Shown here one piece after another: positions 7,001 to 10,014 of a DNA stretch of 10,014 nt (position 1 is the first letter of the stretch; every line of letters begins with the position of its first letter). The position numbers were made by a program, and so were the translations under genes. Source of the stretch: Baffinella frigidus. Taxonomy: Eukaryota; Cryptophyceae; Cryptomonadales; Baffinellaceae. The notes below the pieces were generated by a model, which worked only from the letters and a program-made list of their open reading frames with translations, made no database searches and was not told the DNA's origin. The stretch covers positions 29,157 to 39,170 of the forward strand of contig MU646533.1 in assembly GCA_026770585.1 (NCBI GenBank). Reading direction: 5' to 3'.

Positions 7001-9878
7001 CCCAACACACGAAAAGGGTTCAGGGTTCAGGGTTGCCTGCAGAGGCTGGGTGGCGCGGAGGGACTCGAAGTACTCAGGCGACCCCCGCATGAGCGGGACG
7101 TCGTAGTAGGTCGTCTCCGCCCCTTCACGCCGCCGGAACCTGTTCGGGGTTAGGTTCAGGGGTTAGGGTCACCTTTTCTTGGCCAGAATCAGTCGACGCT
7201 TTCAAACTTTATCGGTCAACTCGAGAAAGTTTCCATGCCACAGTCTTGGGAGGGGTCGCCAAAAGTCAATTCCCCCTCAGGCAGTGGTTTTCAAAAGTCA
7301 ACACGCGCTTCCTGAGGCGCTTGAAAACAATCGAACCCCTTCAACACTCTGGCGTGGTTGAACCGGGACTTCGTGCAGAGCGCTGTGCAGAGAAGTTGGC
7401 CACCGAAAAATGGGAAAATGGGGAAATTGGAGCCATTTTATCCACTTTTGAGAAATTCACGGTACTAAATTTCTCAAAAGTCCACAAAATGGCTCCAATT
7501 TCTCGATTTTTCATTATTTCCCGTGGTCAACTTCTCTGCACAGCGCTCTAACAGGACTGAAACTCGATCTTTACTTCCGAGAAAGTTTGGAAGTTTGCAA
7601 GTTTGGAAAGAGTGCTGGGCGGGAAAGGTGTCAACTAAAGAGAGACCCGCCCTAACCAAATGTTTGGTTAGAAAAGGGGGCGCACCCCAGGCTTACGTAG
7701 AGCGTTTGCGGTAATTGTTGTCCGTTTTGAAAGTGCGATTTTCCGGTTTTCCGGTTTTCATTTGCCCCCCCCCCCGATTCATTTGTACCAGAGAAGTGTC
7801 CATTTAAAACATTCAACGACCTTTACAACATTTTAAAAAACCGTAAAACCGGAAAATCGCACTTTCAAAACGGACAACAATTACCGCAAACGCTCTAGCT
7901 GCCCTGGATCCCGAGGAATCCTGTTTACGGTTTACGTTCTACGCTTTACGGTTTACGGTTTGCCGGAACCGGGGTTTGGGGTCGAGGGTGCTCGGTGTGT
8001 ACCCGGGGGTGACGTGGCTGCCGTGGTTGCCGAAGATGCGCGTGTAGGGTCCAAATTCTTGTGAGTGTGGCCTATATATGATAGATGGACGGCTTATTTG
8101 GACGTGACGGTAGTAACTTTTTGTACCGGCTTGTACCTTTTTGTACCGCCTTGTTACAGCCCGGTACTACTTCCAGGGCTCACGGTTTGATGATCTACCC
8201 AGGCAGCGCTAGCAGAGCCCCCCCCCCCCCTCTGCATAACCCTGGAAGAACGAGTTGGAGCCGTGTGTACCCGAGAGTGACGTAGCTGCCCTGGTTGCCC
8301 AGGATGCGTGTGTAGGGTCTAGGGGTCAAGGTTTGCCGGGACTACGTGACCCCGCTACGTGACCCGCATAGAAAAAGTTGGAGCCGTGTGTACCCAAGGA
8401 TGATGCAGCTAACTAATTCACGCATTGTCCAAGAAGAGGGGGCGGACCCGAGGGTGACGTAACTCCCCTGGATCCCGAGGAATCGGTTTCGCGGTCTACG
8501 GCTCACGGTTTGCCCGAACCGGGTTTGGGGTCGAGGGTGCACGGCGTGTACCCGAGAGTGACGTAGCTGCCCTGGTTGCCCAGGATGCGCGAGCGGAGCG
8601 TCGAGAGTGGCTGGCCCTGGTCAGGCGCTTAGGGTTTGGGGGTTGGGGTTTGGGGCATAGAGGTTGGGGTTCAGGGCTGAGGGGTAAGGGTTTCAGGGTG
8701 TGGGGTTTGGGGTTTAGGGTTTATGGTTTATGGTTTAGGGTTTAAGATTTAGGGTTTAGGGTTTAGAGTTGACAGGTGAGGGTTCAGGGAATAAGGTATA
8801 TGGTGCAGAGTGTAGGGTTTAGGCTCTGTCGATTCTTCAGCTTCATACAGGGGTTAGCGTCCAGGTTTTAGGGTTCGGGGCGTAGGATTTCGGGTTCAGA
8901 TGTAGGGTTTAGGGTTTGGGTTTTAGGTAGCAGGGGAAATCCTAAGCCCTGCACCCCAACTCCTAGGCTTGAGCGGTGTGGGGTTTGGGCTCGTCCGATT
9001 TCTTCCACTTCGTACAGGGGTTAGCGTTGACGGTGTACCGAAGCGGGTCCGTCATAACGCTCATAGACTTTTGGATCACTCATCTACGCTTGACTGAGCA
9101 GGCATAAGATACGTAAAGAAGAAGAAGAAGAAGTTACCTCGACATCATCGTGGTCGACGCGCATTTTAGTCACCCTTTTATTCTGGAGTTTCTGCTCTAA
9201 ATTCTCTTATGGCGAGCCCAGTTTTACTCAGGGAGAGCTAGGGGTCAAGGGTGAGAGTAACCCCCAATGTGCGTGGGCTCATAGACTTTGGGATCTCATC
9301 CGGACGAGTATTTCTGATAAATACGCACCGACAACGAAGTTGACTACACAAATGCTTTAACAATTACTAGTATGATCCATTTGTGTAGTAAATTTCGTTG
9401 CCGTGGCGTATTTATCATAAATACTCGTCCGGATGAGATCACTCATCTACATTTGACAGAGCAGGCTCAGGAGGTGAAGAAAAAGAAGAAGAAGTTAGAG
9501 CCAATGTGGTAGGACTTGGCCAGCGCGAACTTCGAGCTTGCAAGATTGCGAACTTCTAGATGGACCCTTTTGGACATGTAGTGTTTTAAATTCAAATTTT
9601 GCAGTACAAATCACGGTGTTTACTAATAATTACGGTCCATCAAAAGTTCGCAATCTTGCAAGATCGAAGTTCGCGCTGGCCAAGTCCTACCACATTGGCT
9701 CTACCTCCACGTCACGACGTGGAGGTAACTTCTTCGTGGAGGCTGGGCTCGCCATAAAAGAATTTTAGTTTGGCTCAGGGAGAGCTAGGGGTTCAAGGTG
9801 AGAGTCACCTCCACGTCATCGTGGTCCACACGCACGACCACGTCCCCCACACGCAGCACCCCTGAACGGTCCGCCGAC
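912..9878 (-). CDS. Partial multi-exon gene for a PDZ / coiled-coil protein
   Basis: Overall span of eight minus-strand exons (9809-9878, 8552-8616, 7037-7139, 6207-6289, 4147-4219, 3154-3227, 1810-1897, 912-1016). Seen: each exon has a CAG acceptor followed by G and a donor, and the codon phases agree across all seven junctions, giving about 220 residues without a stop. The first three exons read as the second half of a PDZ domain (GVLRVGDVVVRVD, then ILGNQGSYVTLGFRR). The rest is rich in E, K, R, Q and D with few aromatics, as in long coiled coils. PDZ domains bind C-terminal peptides, so a cytoplasmic scaffold or cytoskeletal adaptor is a reasonable inference, but no orthologue is recognised. 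The start and the first half of the PDZ lie beyond position 10014. Downstream of 912 no convincing next acceptor was found, so the 3' end is open. Splicing is inferred, not observed. Confidence 0.7.
1017..1500. other. Intron around the truncated exon 8 copy
   Basis: Besides the 1212-1289 copy this holds a local duplication: GTCAGGAAAAGCTTGG near 1035 and GTCAGAAAAGGCTTGG near 1078, each preceded by a G-run. These are the same acceptor-side intron segment twice. The rest (1290-1500) shows no gene or repeat I can recognise. Confidence 0.5.
1212..1289 (-). pseudogene. Truncated copy of exon 8, possible alternative last exon
   Basis: Acceptor CCCACAG|GAG at 1289 then ELKHKMEDERTRSEGEIRH, nearly the same as 912-1016. 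After the histidine the homology stops and the frame runs ISLPHA to a TGA at 1212-1214. No donor is present. Either a dead partial duplicate that is skipped, or an alternative terminal exon after 1810-1897, since the phase fits. Confidence 0.55.
1517..1797. repeat. AT-rich 31-bp tandem array
   Basis: About nine imperfect units of the form AATATACAACAAATCAC followed by GCAAATCAACACAT, with indels. It fills the intron directly after the donor of the 1810-1897 exon. Composition contrasts sharply with the GC-rich flanks. No spacer structure, so not CRISPR. Confidence 0.8.
1810..1897 (-). CDS. Exon 7 in window: charged helix (SEHERLKTSMSDDSRRAEER)
   Basis: An 88-nt exon with acceptor ACCAG|G and donor ATCGAG|GTTCCC. 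The first base completes arginine with CG of the previous exon, then 29 codons run SEHERLKTSMSDDSRRAEER and EGLRLHYIE, ending in phase 0. It has no stop and is strongly charged. Copies of its 5' half with acceptor are at 2020-2062 and 2193-2407 (the latter split by a hairpin element), and a third at 2686-2720 is fused to exon 6 sequence. The AT-rich 31-bp array begins just past its donor. Confidence 0.76.
1898..2190. repeat. CAGGTTATT-rich degenerate repeat
   Basis: Many copies of CAGGTTATTG(G/T)CAC-like words, some fused or shortened, on the acceptor side of the 1810-1897 exon and around its copy at 2020-2062. It appears to be a 12- to 14-bp tandem repeat that has decayed. Confidence 0.6.
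2020..2062 (-). pseudogene. Partial copy of exon 7
   Basis: Acceptor GCGCAG|G then SEHERLKTSMSDDS on the minus strand, the same as exon 7 for the first 14 residues, then it diverges. It serves as an unoccupied reference for the ACATT insertion. Confidence 0.65.
2193..2407 (-). pseudogene. Copy of exon 7 split by a hairpin element
   Basis: Acceptor CTGCAG|G at 2407, then SEYERLKPSM, interrupted by the 165-bp element at 2211-2375, then MSDDSR. One ACATT is duplicated at the break. Not expected to be coding. Confidence 0.7.
2211..2375. mobile_element. Foldback element with ACATT target duplication (165 bp)
   Basis: Arms of about 65 bp meet at an AAAAG loop near 2298. ACATT flanks both sides (2206-2210, 2376-2380), and unoccupied copies lie at 1866-1870 and 2031-2035. 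It splits a copy of the 1810-1897 exon. Outer ends CATAGGCTAACGG and TAATAGGGTAACGG (inverted) are imperfect. Confidence 0.8.
2408..3153. repeat. Intron with heptamer-like repeats that switch strand
   Basis: C-rich runs (CCCCTAA, CCCCTAG, CCCGTAA words) occupy about 2780-3012, while G-rich relatives (TTAGGG, TTGAGGGT) flank at 2500-2680 and 3055-3150. TTGAGGGTTTAGAGATTAGG occurs twice (about 3074 and 3114). Apart from the 2686-2759 chimera no coding signal is seen. Confidence 0.6.
2686..2759 (-). pseudogene. Chimera of exon 6 and exon 7 copies
   Basis: On the minus strand, KVKQLSEHAR (from exon 6) runs without a gap into a copy of the ...RLKTSMSDD part of exon 7. Both parent exons contain SEH, a likely crossover point. 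At the join lies a perfect 20-bp palindrome (2720-2739, core ACACGCGCGTGT). Confidence 0.6.
3154..3227 (-). CDS. Exon 6 in window: coiled coil (DDEIQELKRQVMQLSEHARE)
   Basis: A 74-nt exon with acceptor AATCAG|GAC and donor TTCCG|GTTCCC. Phase 0 at the start, two bases left over at the end. It reads DDEIQELKRQVMQLSEHARE then AAHF. I, L, V, L fall at heptad-like a/d spacing, which supports a coiled coil. The same frame stays open into the flanking GGTTTTTT-rich intron, giving a 147-residue open frame that is not a real exon. A partial copy fused to a copy of the next exon lies at 2686-2759. Confidence 0.78.
3228..3330. repeat. GGTTTTTT short repeat
   Basis: About seven GGTTTTTT-like units at 3256-3315 immediately upstream (minus strand) of the exon 6 acceptor. 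On the minus strand it reads AAAAAACC, so it is not a polypyrimidine tract. Confidence 0.65.
3420..4146. repeat. Telomere-like heptamer arrays with exon 5 end copies
   Basis: Contains about nine tandem TTAGGGG units (3538-3608), TTTAGGG runs (about 3715-3750 and 4043-4137) and TTCAGGG words. Between them stand five copies of the exon 5 3' end with its donor (3455-3484, 3619-3635, 3759-3803, 3909-3920, 3972-3996), each reading GTCCGCAAG|GT on the minus strand. Arrays are interstitial, not a chromosome end. Confidence 0.75.
3759..3803 (-). pseudogene. Partial copy of exon 5 (NRKYLAMDEALVRK)
   Basis: The best preserved of the five downstream copies, with donor CGCAAG|GTAACT. There is no acceptor: the sequence before NRKYLAM is unrelated. 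If it had one it would be spliceable. Confidence 0.6.
4147..4219 (-). CDS. Exon 5 in window: coiled coil (HMDEQRQEFDRKYLAMDEAL)
   Basis: A 73-nt exon with acceptor TGTGCAG|GAC and donor CGCAAG|GTAACC. The leading G completes arginine (CG+G), then 24 codons follow: T, then HMDEQRQEFDRKYLAMDEAL, then VRK. It ends in phase 0. Two copies of its 5' part lie upstream on the minus strand: 4312-4352, whose acceptor is CAT instead of CAG, and 4482-4717, which is split by a hairpin element. Five copies of its 3' end with the donor lie downstream between 3455 and 3996. Hydrophilic alpha-helical character; no domain recognised. Confidence 0.77.
4312..4352 (-). pseudogene. Copy of exon 5 with mutated acceptor
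   Basis: Reads HTDEQRQEFSRMFSRTQG; the intact exon has CTGTGCAG before GACACAC, here it is CTGTGCAT, so the AG is lost. The second half (FSRMFSRT) differs from exon 5 (FDRKYLAM) but is shared with the 4482-4717 copy. Confidence 0.6.
4438..4478. repeat. CTGT/CT microsatellite
   Basis: A run of CTCTCCCTGTCTCTGTCTCT and CTCTCTCTCTCTC. It adjoins two GATAGGC/GACAGA repeats at 4390-4436. Confidence 0.6.
4482..4717 (-). pseudogene. Copy of exon 5 split by a hairpin element
   Basis: Acceptor CTGCAG|GACACAC at the high end, then the ATGT-flanked element (4528-4702), then MDEQQQEVSRMFSR. The CT-dinucleotide run at 4440-4475 follows it. Confidence 0.6.
4528..4702. mobile_element. Foldback element with ATGT target duplication (175 bp)
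   Basis: Arms of roughly 75 bp (GCTAACGCCAG near the tips, CCTACGG and a G-run inside). ATGT flanks it at 4524-4527 and 4703-4706; the unoccupied site is 4211-4214 in exon 5. It splits a copy of that exon. It resembles 2211-2375 in carrying GCTAACG near the tip and CTACGG/TTGCCTA inside, so the two may be one family. Confidence 0.75.
4744..4765. repeat. Perfect 22-bp palindrome
   Basis: Centre CCGGTGCCGGCACCGG, symmetric for 11 bp on each side. It abuts the first of the two direct repeats flanking the 4788-4883 hairpin. It may be an end of a larger element or a small foldback on its own. Confidence 0.7.
4788..4883. mobile_element. Hairpin core, inverted copy of the 7378-7548 core
   Basis: Arms of about 33 bp starting ATTGGAGCCATTTT around an AGTACCGTG loop. 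The whole 96-bp stretch matches, in reverse orientation, the centre of 7378-7548 with very few differences. It is flanked by 24-bp direct repeats beginning TCAGAGCGGTTTTC (about 4763-4786 and 4886-4909). Confidence 0.75.
5065..5161. mobile_element. Hairpin element, 38-bp arms
   Basis: Arms 5065-5102 and 5124-5161 begin CCTGAAATGTGGCACCC and differ at three positions, loop 21 bp. No unoccupied paralogous site was found, so the target duplication is not determined. Confidence 0.65.
5240..5508. mobile_element. Older foldback element, diverged arms (~269 bp)
   Basis: Arms of about 68 bp (5240-5308 and 5440-5508) share ACTTTTCTCGACGGTTCTG and GACGCCCTCT/GGGCGTG segments with about 20% mismatch. 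The loop of about 130 bp has no clear coding signal. The boundaries are uncertain. Confidence 0.6.
5509..6206. repeat. Intron with repeated exon 4 ends and a duplicated AT-rich block
   Basis: The donor-side exon 4 motif CGGTAGCCGTTGAGC appears at 5599, 5696 and 6207, with a shorter form at 6094. A block starting CGCGGCCTAATTAATTTCCT occurs at 5632 and 6117, each followed by CCGCTATCCTCCTAATAAA. A longer damaged exon 4 copy with one extra base is at 5882-5938. Confidence 0.65.
5882..5938 (-). pseudogene. Frameshifted copy of exon 4
   Basis: Reads QNAHLEAQRAQ like exon 4 (QNSHLKAQRAQ), then one extra base near 5897 shifts the ...AAELN part. No acceptor upstream. Confidence 0.55.
6207..6289 (-). 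CDS. Exon 4 in window: coiled coil (DEIERLTRQNSHLKAQ)
   Basis: An 83-nt exon with acceptor CCACAG|GAC and donor CTACCG|GTGCAG. It starts in phase 0 and leaves CG, which joins G of the 4147-4219 exon to make arginine. The peptide opens DEIERLTRQNSHLKAQRAQ and ends AAELNGY. It is charged and glutamine-rich with leucine or isoleucine at heptad-like spacing, as in a coiled coil. Several partial copies lie around it: 6489-6518 has a stop in place of glutamate, 5882-5938 has an extra base, and 5696-5730, 5599-5612 and 6094-6108 keep little more than the exon end and GT donor. This is the only intact copy. Confidence 0.78.
6300..6454. repeat. TCCAGGG/TCTAGGG heptamer tract
   Basis: Several consecutive GGTCCAG and GGTCTAG heptamers at about 6366-6415, then TTTACGG units. 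Same 7-bp register as the TTTAGGG arrays, with C/T changes. Confidence 0.6.
6455..6564. repeat. Hairpin enclosing a dead exon 4 copy
   Basis: 35-bp arms 6455-6489 and 6530-6564 starting GAGCAGGGTGTAAGG differ at one position. The 40-bp loop (6490-6529) holds the start of an exon 4 copy, CAG|GACGAGATC then a stop. Confidence 0.7.
6563..6730. repeat. CTAGGGTTCAGAGTTGGC dispersed repeat
   Basis: CTCTAGGGTTCAGAGTTGGC occurs three times (about 6563, 6673, 6711) with a shortened fourth near 6584. CTCCTGGCAA and its inverse TTGCCAGGAG occur around 6610, 6653 and 6930. Confidence 0.6.
6731..6880. repeat. 39-bp minisatellite with internal hairpin
   Basis: Units 6731-6769, 6770-6808 and 6809-6847 are identical; a fourth (6848-about 6880) is diverged. 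Each unit pairs GAAGAAGAAGAAG with CTTCTTCTTC around GTTTCCTGG, so it can fold. Open in several frames only because 39 is divisible by three. Confidence 0.85.
6939..6978 (-). pseudogene. Partial copy of exon 3
   Basis: Reads LKFFEFLRATQPL on the minus strand, matching PEYFESLRATQPL of exon 3. No acceptor, several substitutions. Confidence 0.5.
7037..7139 (-). CDS. Exon 3 in window: end of PDZ and linker (FRRREGAETTYYDVPLMRG)
   Basis: A 103-nt exon with acceptor GAACAG|G. The first base completes glycine, then 34 codons start FRRREGAETTYYDVPLMRG and end ATQPLQ. VTLG from the previous exon plus FRRRE makes the typical PDZ ending, so the join is well supported. The tail GSPEYFESLRATQPLQ looks like linker sequence. 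The only in-phase donor is CAG|GCAACC, a GC donor; without it the frame runs into repeat DNA. Ending in phase 0 fits the next exon. A decayed copy of the 3' half is at 6939-6978. Confidence is high for the coding sequence and moderate for the 3' boundary. Confidence 0.75.
7142..7377. other. Intron stretch, no gene
   Basis: Left flank of the 7378-7548 element. CAAAAGTCAA words recur at 7260 and 7294. Weak inverted similarity to 7555-7660 (CACCTTT, CAAACTTT, TCGG) suggests an older, larger foldback around the element, but this is marginal. Confidence 0.35.
7378..7548. mobile_element. Foldback MITE, probable TA family, copy 3 (171 bp)
   Basis: Ends GAGCGCTGTGCAGAG and inverse, followed on the right by TA (7549-7550) and preceded on the left by CA, a likely decayed TA. 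The two arms carry a shared core reading AAATTGGAGCCATTTT. The core is present in reverse orientation at 4788-4883. Arms differ in the middle portion, so it is older than the other two. Confidence 0.7.
7700..7895. mobile_element. Foldback MITE, TA target family, copy 2 (196 bp)
   Basis: Perfect 53-bp inverted arms (7698-7750 and 7845-7897, counting TA) beginning GAGCGTTTGCGG. TA duplicated at 7698-7699 and 7896-7897. The intact target is seen in exon 2 (GACGTAGCTG, TA at 8564-8565) and in its copy at 8283-8284. The loop holds an 11-C run at 7765-7775. Perfect arms suggest recent insertion or arm homogenisation. Confidence 0.85.
7896..8486 (-). pseudogene. Array of partial exon 2 copies
   Basis: At least four copies on the minus strand: 8447-8486 (FLGIQGSYVTLG), 8271-8312 (ILGNQGSYVTLG, GTAC donor kept), 8003-8045 (IFGNHGSHVTPG) and 7896-7924 (split by the 7700-7895 element at the tyrosine codon). 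All lack the first half of the exon and an acceptor. A 13-C run is at 8218-8230. Confidence 0.65.
8495..8553. repeat. 59-bp intron-start repeat (copies at 5733 and 7938)
   Basis: A block containing CACGGTTTGCCCGAACCGGG and ending GTGTACCC occurs at 5733-5791, about 7938-8004 and 8495-8553. In two of three cases it stands just 3' of a GTAC donor of exon 2 or its copy (minus strand); the third is in a different intron. Confidence 0.7.
8552..8616 (-). CDS. Exon 2 in window: PDZ helix and last strand (ILGNQGSYVTLG)
   Basis: A 65-nt exon with acceptor GACCAG|G and donor CTCGG|GTACAC. It starts in phase 0 and leaves two bases that join G of the next exon to make a glycine codon. The peptide GQPLSTLRSRILGNQGSYVTLG has the layout of the second PDZ helix (LSTLRSRILG) followed by the GxxGSxVxLxF strand common in algal and protist PDZ proteins. 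The downstream intron carries at least four copies of this exon at 8447-8486, 8271-8312, 8003-8045 and 7896-7924, most keeping the GTAC donor. The 8552-8616 copy was chosen because it alone has the full helix, an acceptor and matching phase. Confidence 0.8.
8630..8950. repeat. Degenerate heptamer repeats in intron
   Basis: TTTAGGG, TTTGGGG and TTTATGG words at 8630-8770 and 8860-8935. No coding signal. A 37-bp segment ending CAGGGGTTAGCGT occurs at 8826-8861 and again at 8990-9026; on the minus strand the latter could read LYEVEEIGR but it has no clear splice sites. Confidence 0.5.
9138..9167 (-). pseudogene. Partial copy of exon 1
   Basis: Reads MRVDHDDVE with donor GAG|GTAACT on the minus strand, as in exon 1 (VRVDHDDVE). 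The upstream half of the exon and its acceptor are missing. Confidence 0.6.
9296..9436. mobile_element. Foldback MITE, GATC target family, copy 2 (141 bp)
   Basis: Inverted ends TCATCCGGACGAGT and ACTCGTCCGGATGA with arms of about 60 bp, flanked by perfect GATC duplicates (9292-9295 and 9437-9440). An unoccupied paralogous site reading TTGGATCACTCATC is at 9071-9084. Length and loop match copy 1, arm sequence differs more. No coding capacity. Confidence 0.85.
9498..9701. mobile_element. Foldback MITE, TA target family, copy 1 (204 bp)
   Basis: Termini GAGCCAATGTGG and its inverse, flanked by TA at 9496-9497 and 9702-9703. The outer 60 bp of the arms (counting TA) differ at one position. The unoccupied counterpart is GTTACCTC at 9134-9141. 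The target is the second and third base of a GTAAC splice donor in a copy of the 9809-9878 exon. Loop AT-rich, no ORF. Confidence 0.85.
9809..9878 (-). CDS. Exon 1 in window: PDZ domain core (GVLRVGDVVVRVD)
   Basis: A 70-nt exon with acceptor GAGCAG|G and donor GAG|GTGACT. One leading base completes a codon from an exon outside the window, then 23 codons follow. The peptide carries GVLRVGDVVVRVDHDDVE, which matches the central PDZ pattern in which a hydrophobic-rich strand leads into LxxGDxIxxVNG. It ends in phase 0, which fits the next exon. The carboxylate-binding loop of the PDZ should be encoded upstream and is not seen. Damaged copies of its 3' end occur at 9138-9167 and around 9704-9722, with GTAAC instead of GTGAC as donor. 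A PDZ assignment is fairly secure by motif. The partner is unknown. Confidence 0.75.
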
Positions 9879-9907
9879 CTGCTCGGGGGTTAGGGCTTGG
9901 GATTCGG

Positions 9908-10014
9908 GATCTAGGGTCTAGGGTTCAAGGTCCAGGGTCTAGGGTCCAGGGTTCAAGGTCCAGGGTCTAGAGTCTAGGGTTCAAGGTCCAGGGTCTAGGG
10001 TCCAGGGTTCAAGG
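9908..10014. repeat. Heptamer array with 28-bp higher-order period
   Basis: Composed of the three heptamers GGTCTAG, GGTTCAA and GGTCCAG, recurring as a four-heptamer block (TCAA, CCAG, CTAG, CCAG). It runs off the window end. Confidence 0.75.

Larger units (their letters stand above)
9040..9790. repeat. Duplicated segment around exon 1, interrupted by two MITEs
   Basis: CTCATAGACTTT, CACTCATCTAC, GAGCAGGC, a GAA run, the exon end ACCTC..ACGT and CAGGGAGAGCTAGGGG occur in the same order starting at about 9060 and 9280, with the last part a third time at 9776. The second copy contains both 9296-9436 and 9498-9701. Confidence 0.7.

Noticed and set aside
7700-7895. Rho-independent terminator or hairpin RNA gene
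   Set aside because: The 53-bp perfect arms bounded by duplicated TA with a known empty site are better explained as an inserted element.
8990-9026. Extra exon reading LYEVEEIGR
   Set aside because: A second diverged copy exists at 8826-8861, but neither has a CAG acceptor at a sensible place or a phase that fits between exons 1 and 2.
9117-9134. GAA repeat as a regulatory element or splicing enhancer
   Set aside because: GAA runs also occur in the duplicated segment at 9478-9494, on the strand opposite to the gene; nothing ties them to function.

Overview
The window looks like nuclear DNA of a protist or microalga. No continuous bacterial-type gene is present, and the longest open frames are intron read-through. 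The coding signal is a series of 65-105 nt minus-strand exons separated by introns of about 0.75-2 kb. Eight exons join in frame with consistent phases: 9809-9878, 8552-8616, 7037-7139, 6207-6289, 4147-4219, 3154-3227, 1810-1897 and 912-1016 (661 nt, about 220 residues). They encode part of a PDZ domain followed by a long charged coiled coil, so the likely product is a scaffold-type PDZ/coiled-coil protein. The 5' end lies beyond position 10014 and the 3' end is not resolved. All eight acceptors read AG|G. All eight donors have G before the cut, seven use GT and one probably GC. With heptameric TTTAGGG-like repeats this would fit a dinoflagellate or another introner-rich alga, but the taxonomic call is inference.

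The introns are not random filler. Each contains partial copies of a neighbouring exon, often with the splice site attached: the 3' end of the 912-1016 exon recurs at 415-712, the 1810-1897 exon at 2020-2720, the 4147-4219 exon from 3455 to 4702, the 6207-6289 exon at 5599-6518, the 8552-8616 exon at 7896-8486 and the 9809-9878 exon at 9138-9167. Around the copies lie heptamer arrays derived from TTTAGGG, an AT-rich 31-bp array (1517-1797), CAGGTTATT-rich DNA (1898-2190) and a 39-bp minisatellite (6731-6880).

Into these copies have inserted short foldback (MITE-like) elements that form near full-length hairpins. Because uninterrupted paralogous copies sit nearby, the target duplications can be read directly: GATC (75-214 and 9296-9436), TA (9498-9701, 7700-7895, probably 7378-7548) and 4-5 bp ATGT/ACATT (4528-4702, 2211-2375). 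A denser hairpin cluster fills 4744-5508. None encodes a transposase, so all must be non-autonomous.

Read together, the locus shows one gene whose introns grow by local duplication of exon edges and by insertion of at least three hairpin families. No tRNA, rRNA, CRISPR array, promoter or poly(A) signal could be supported.
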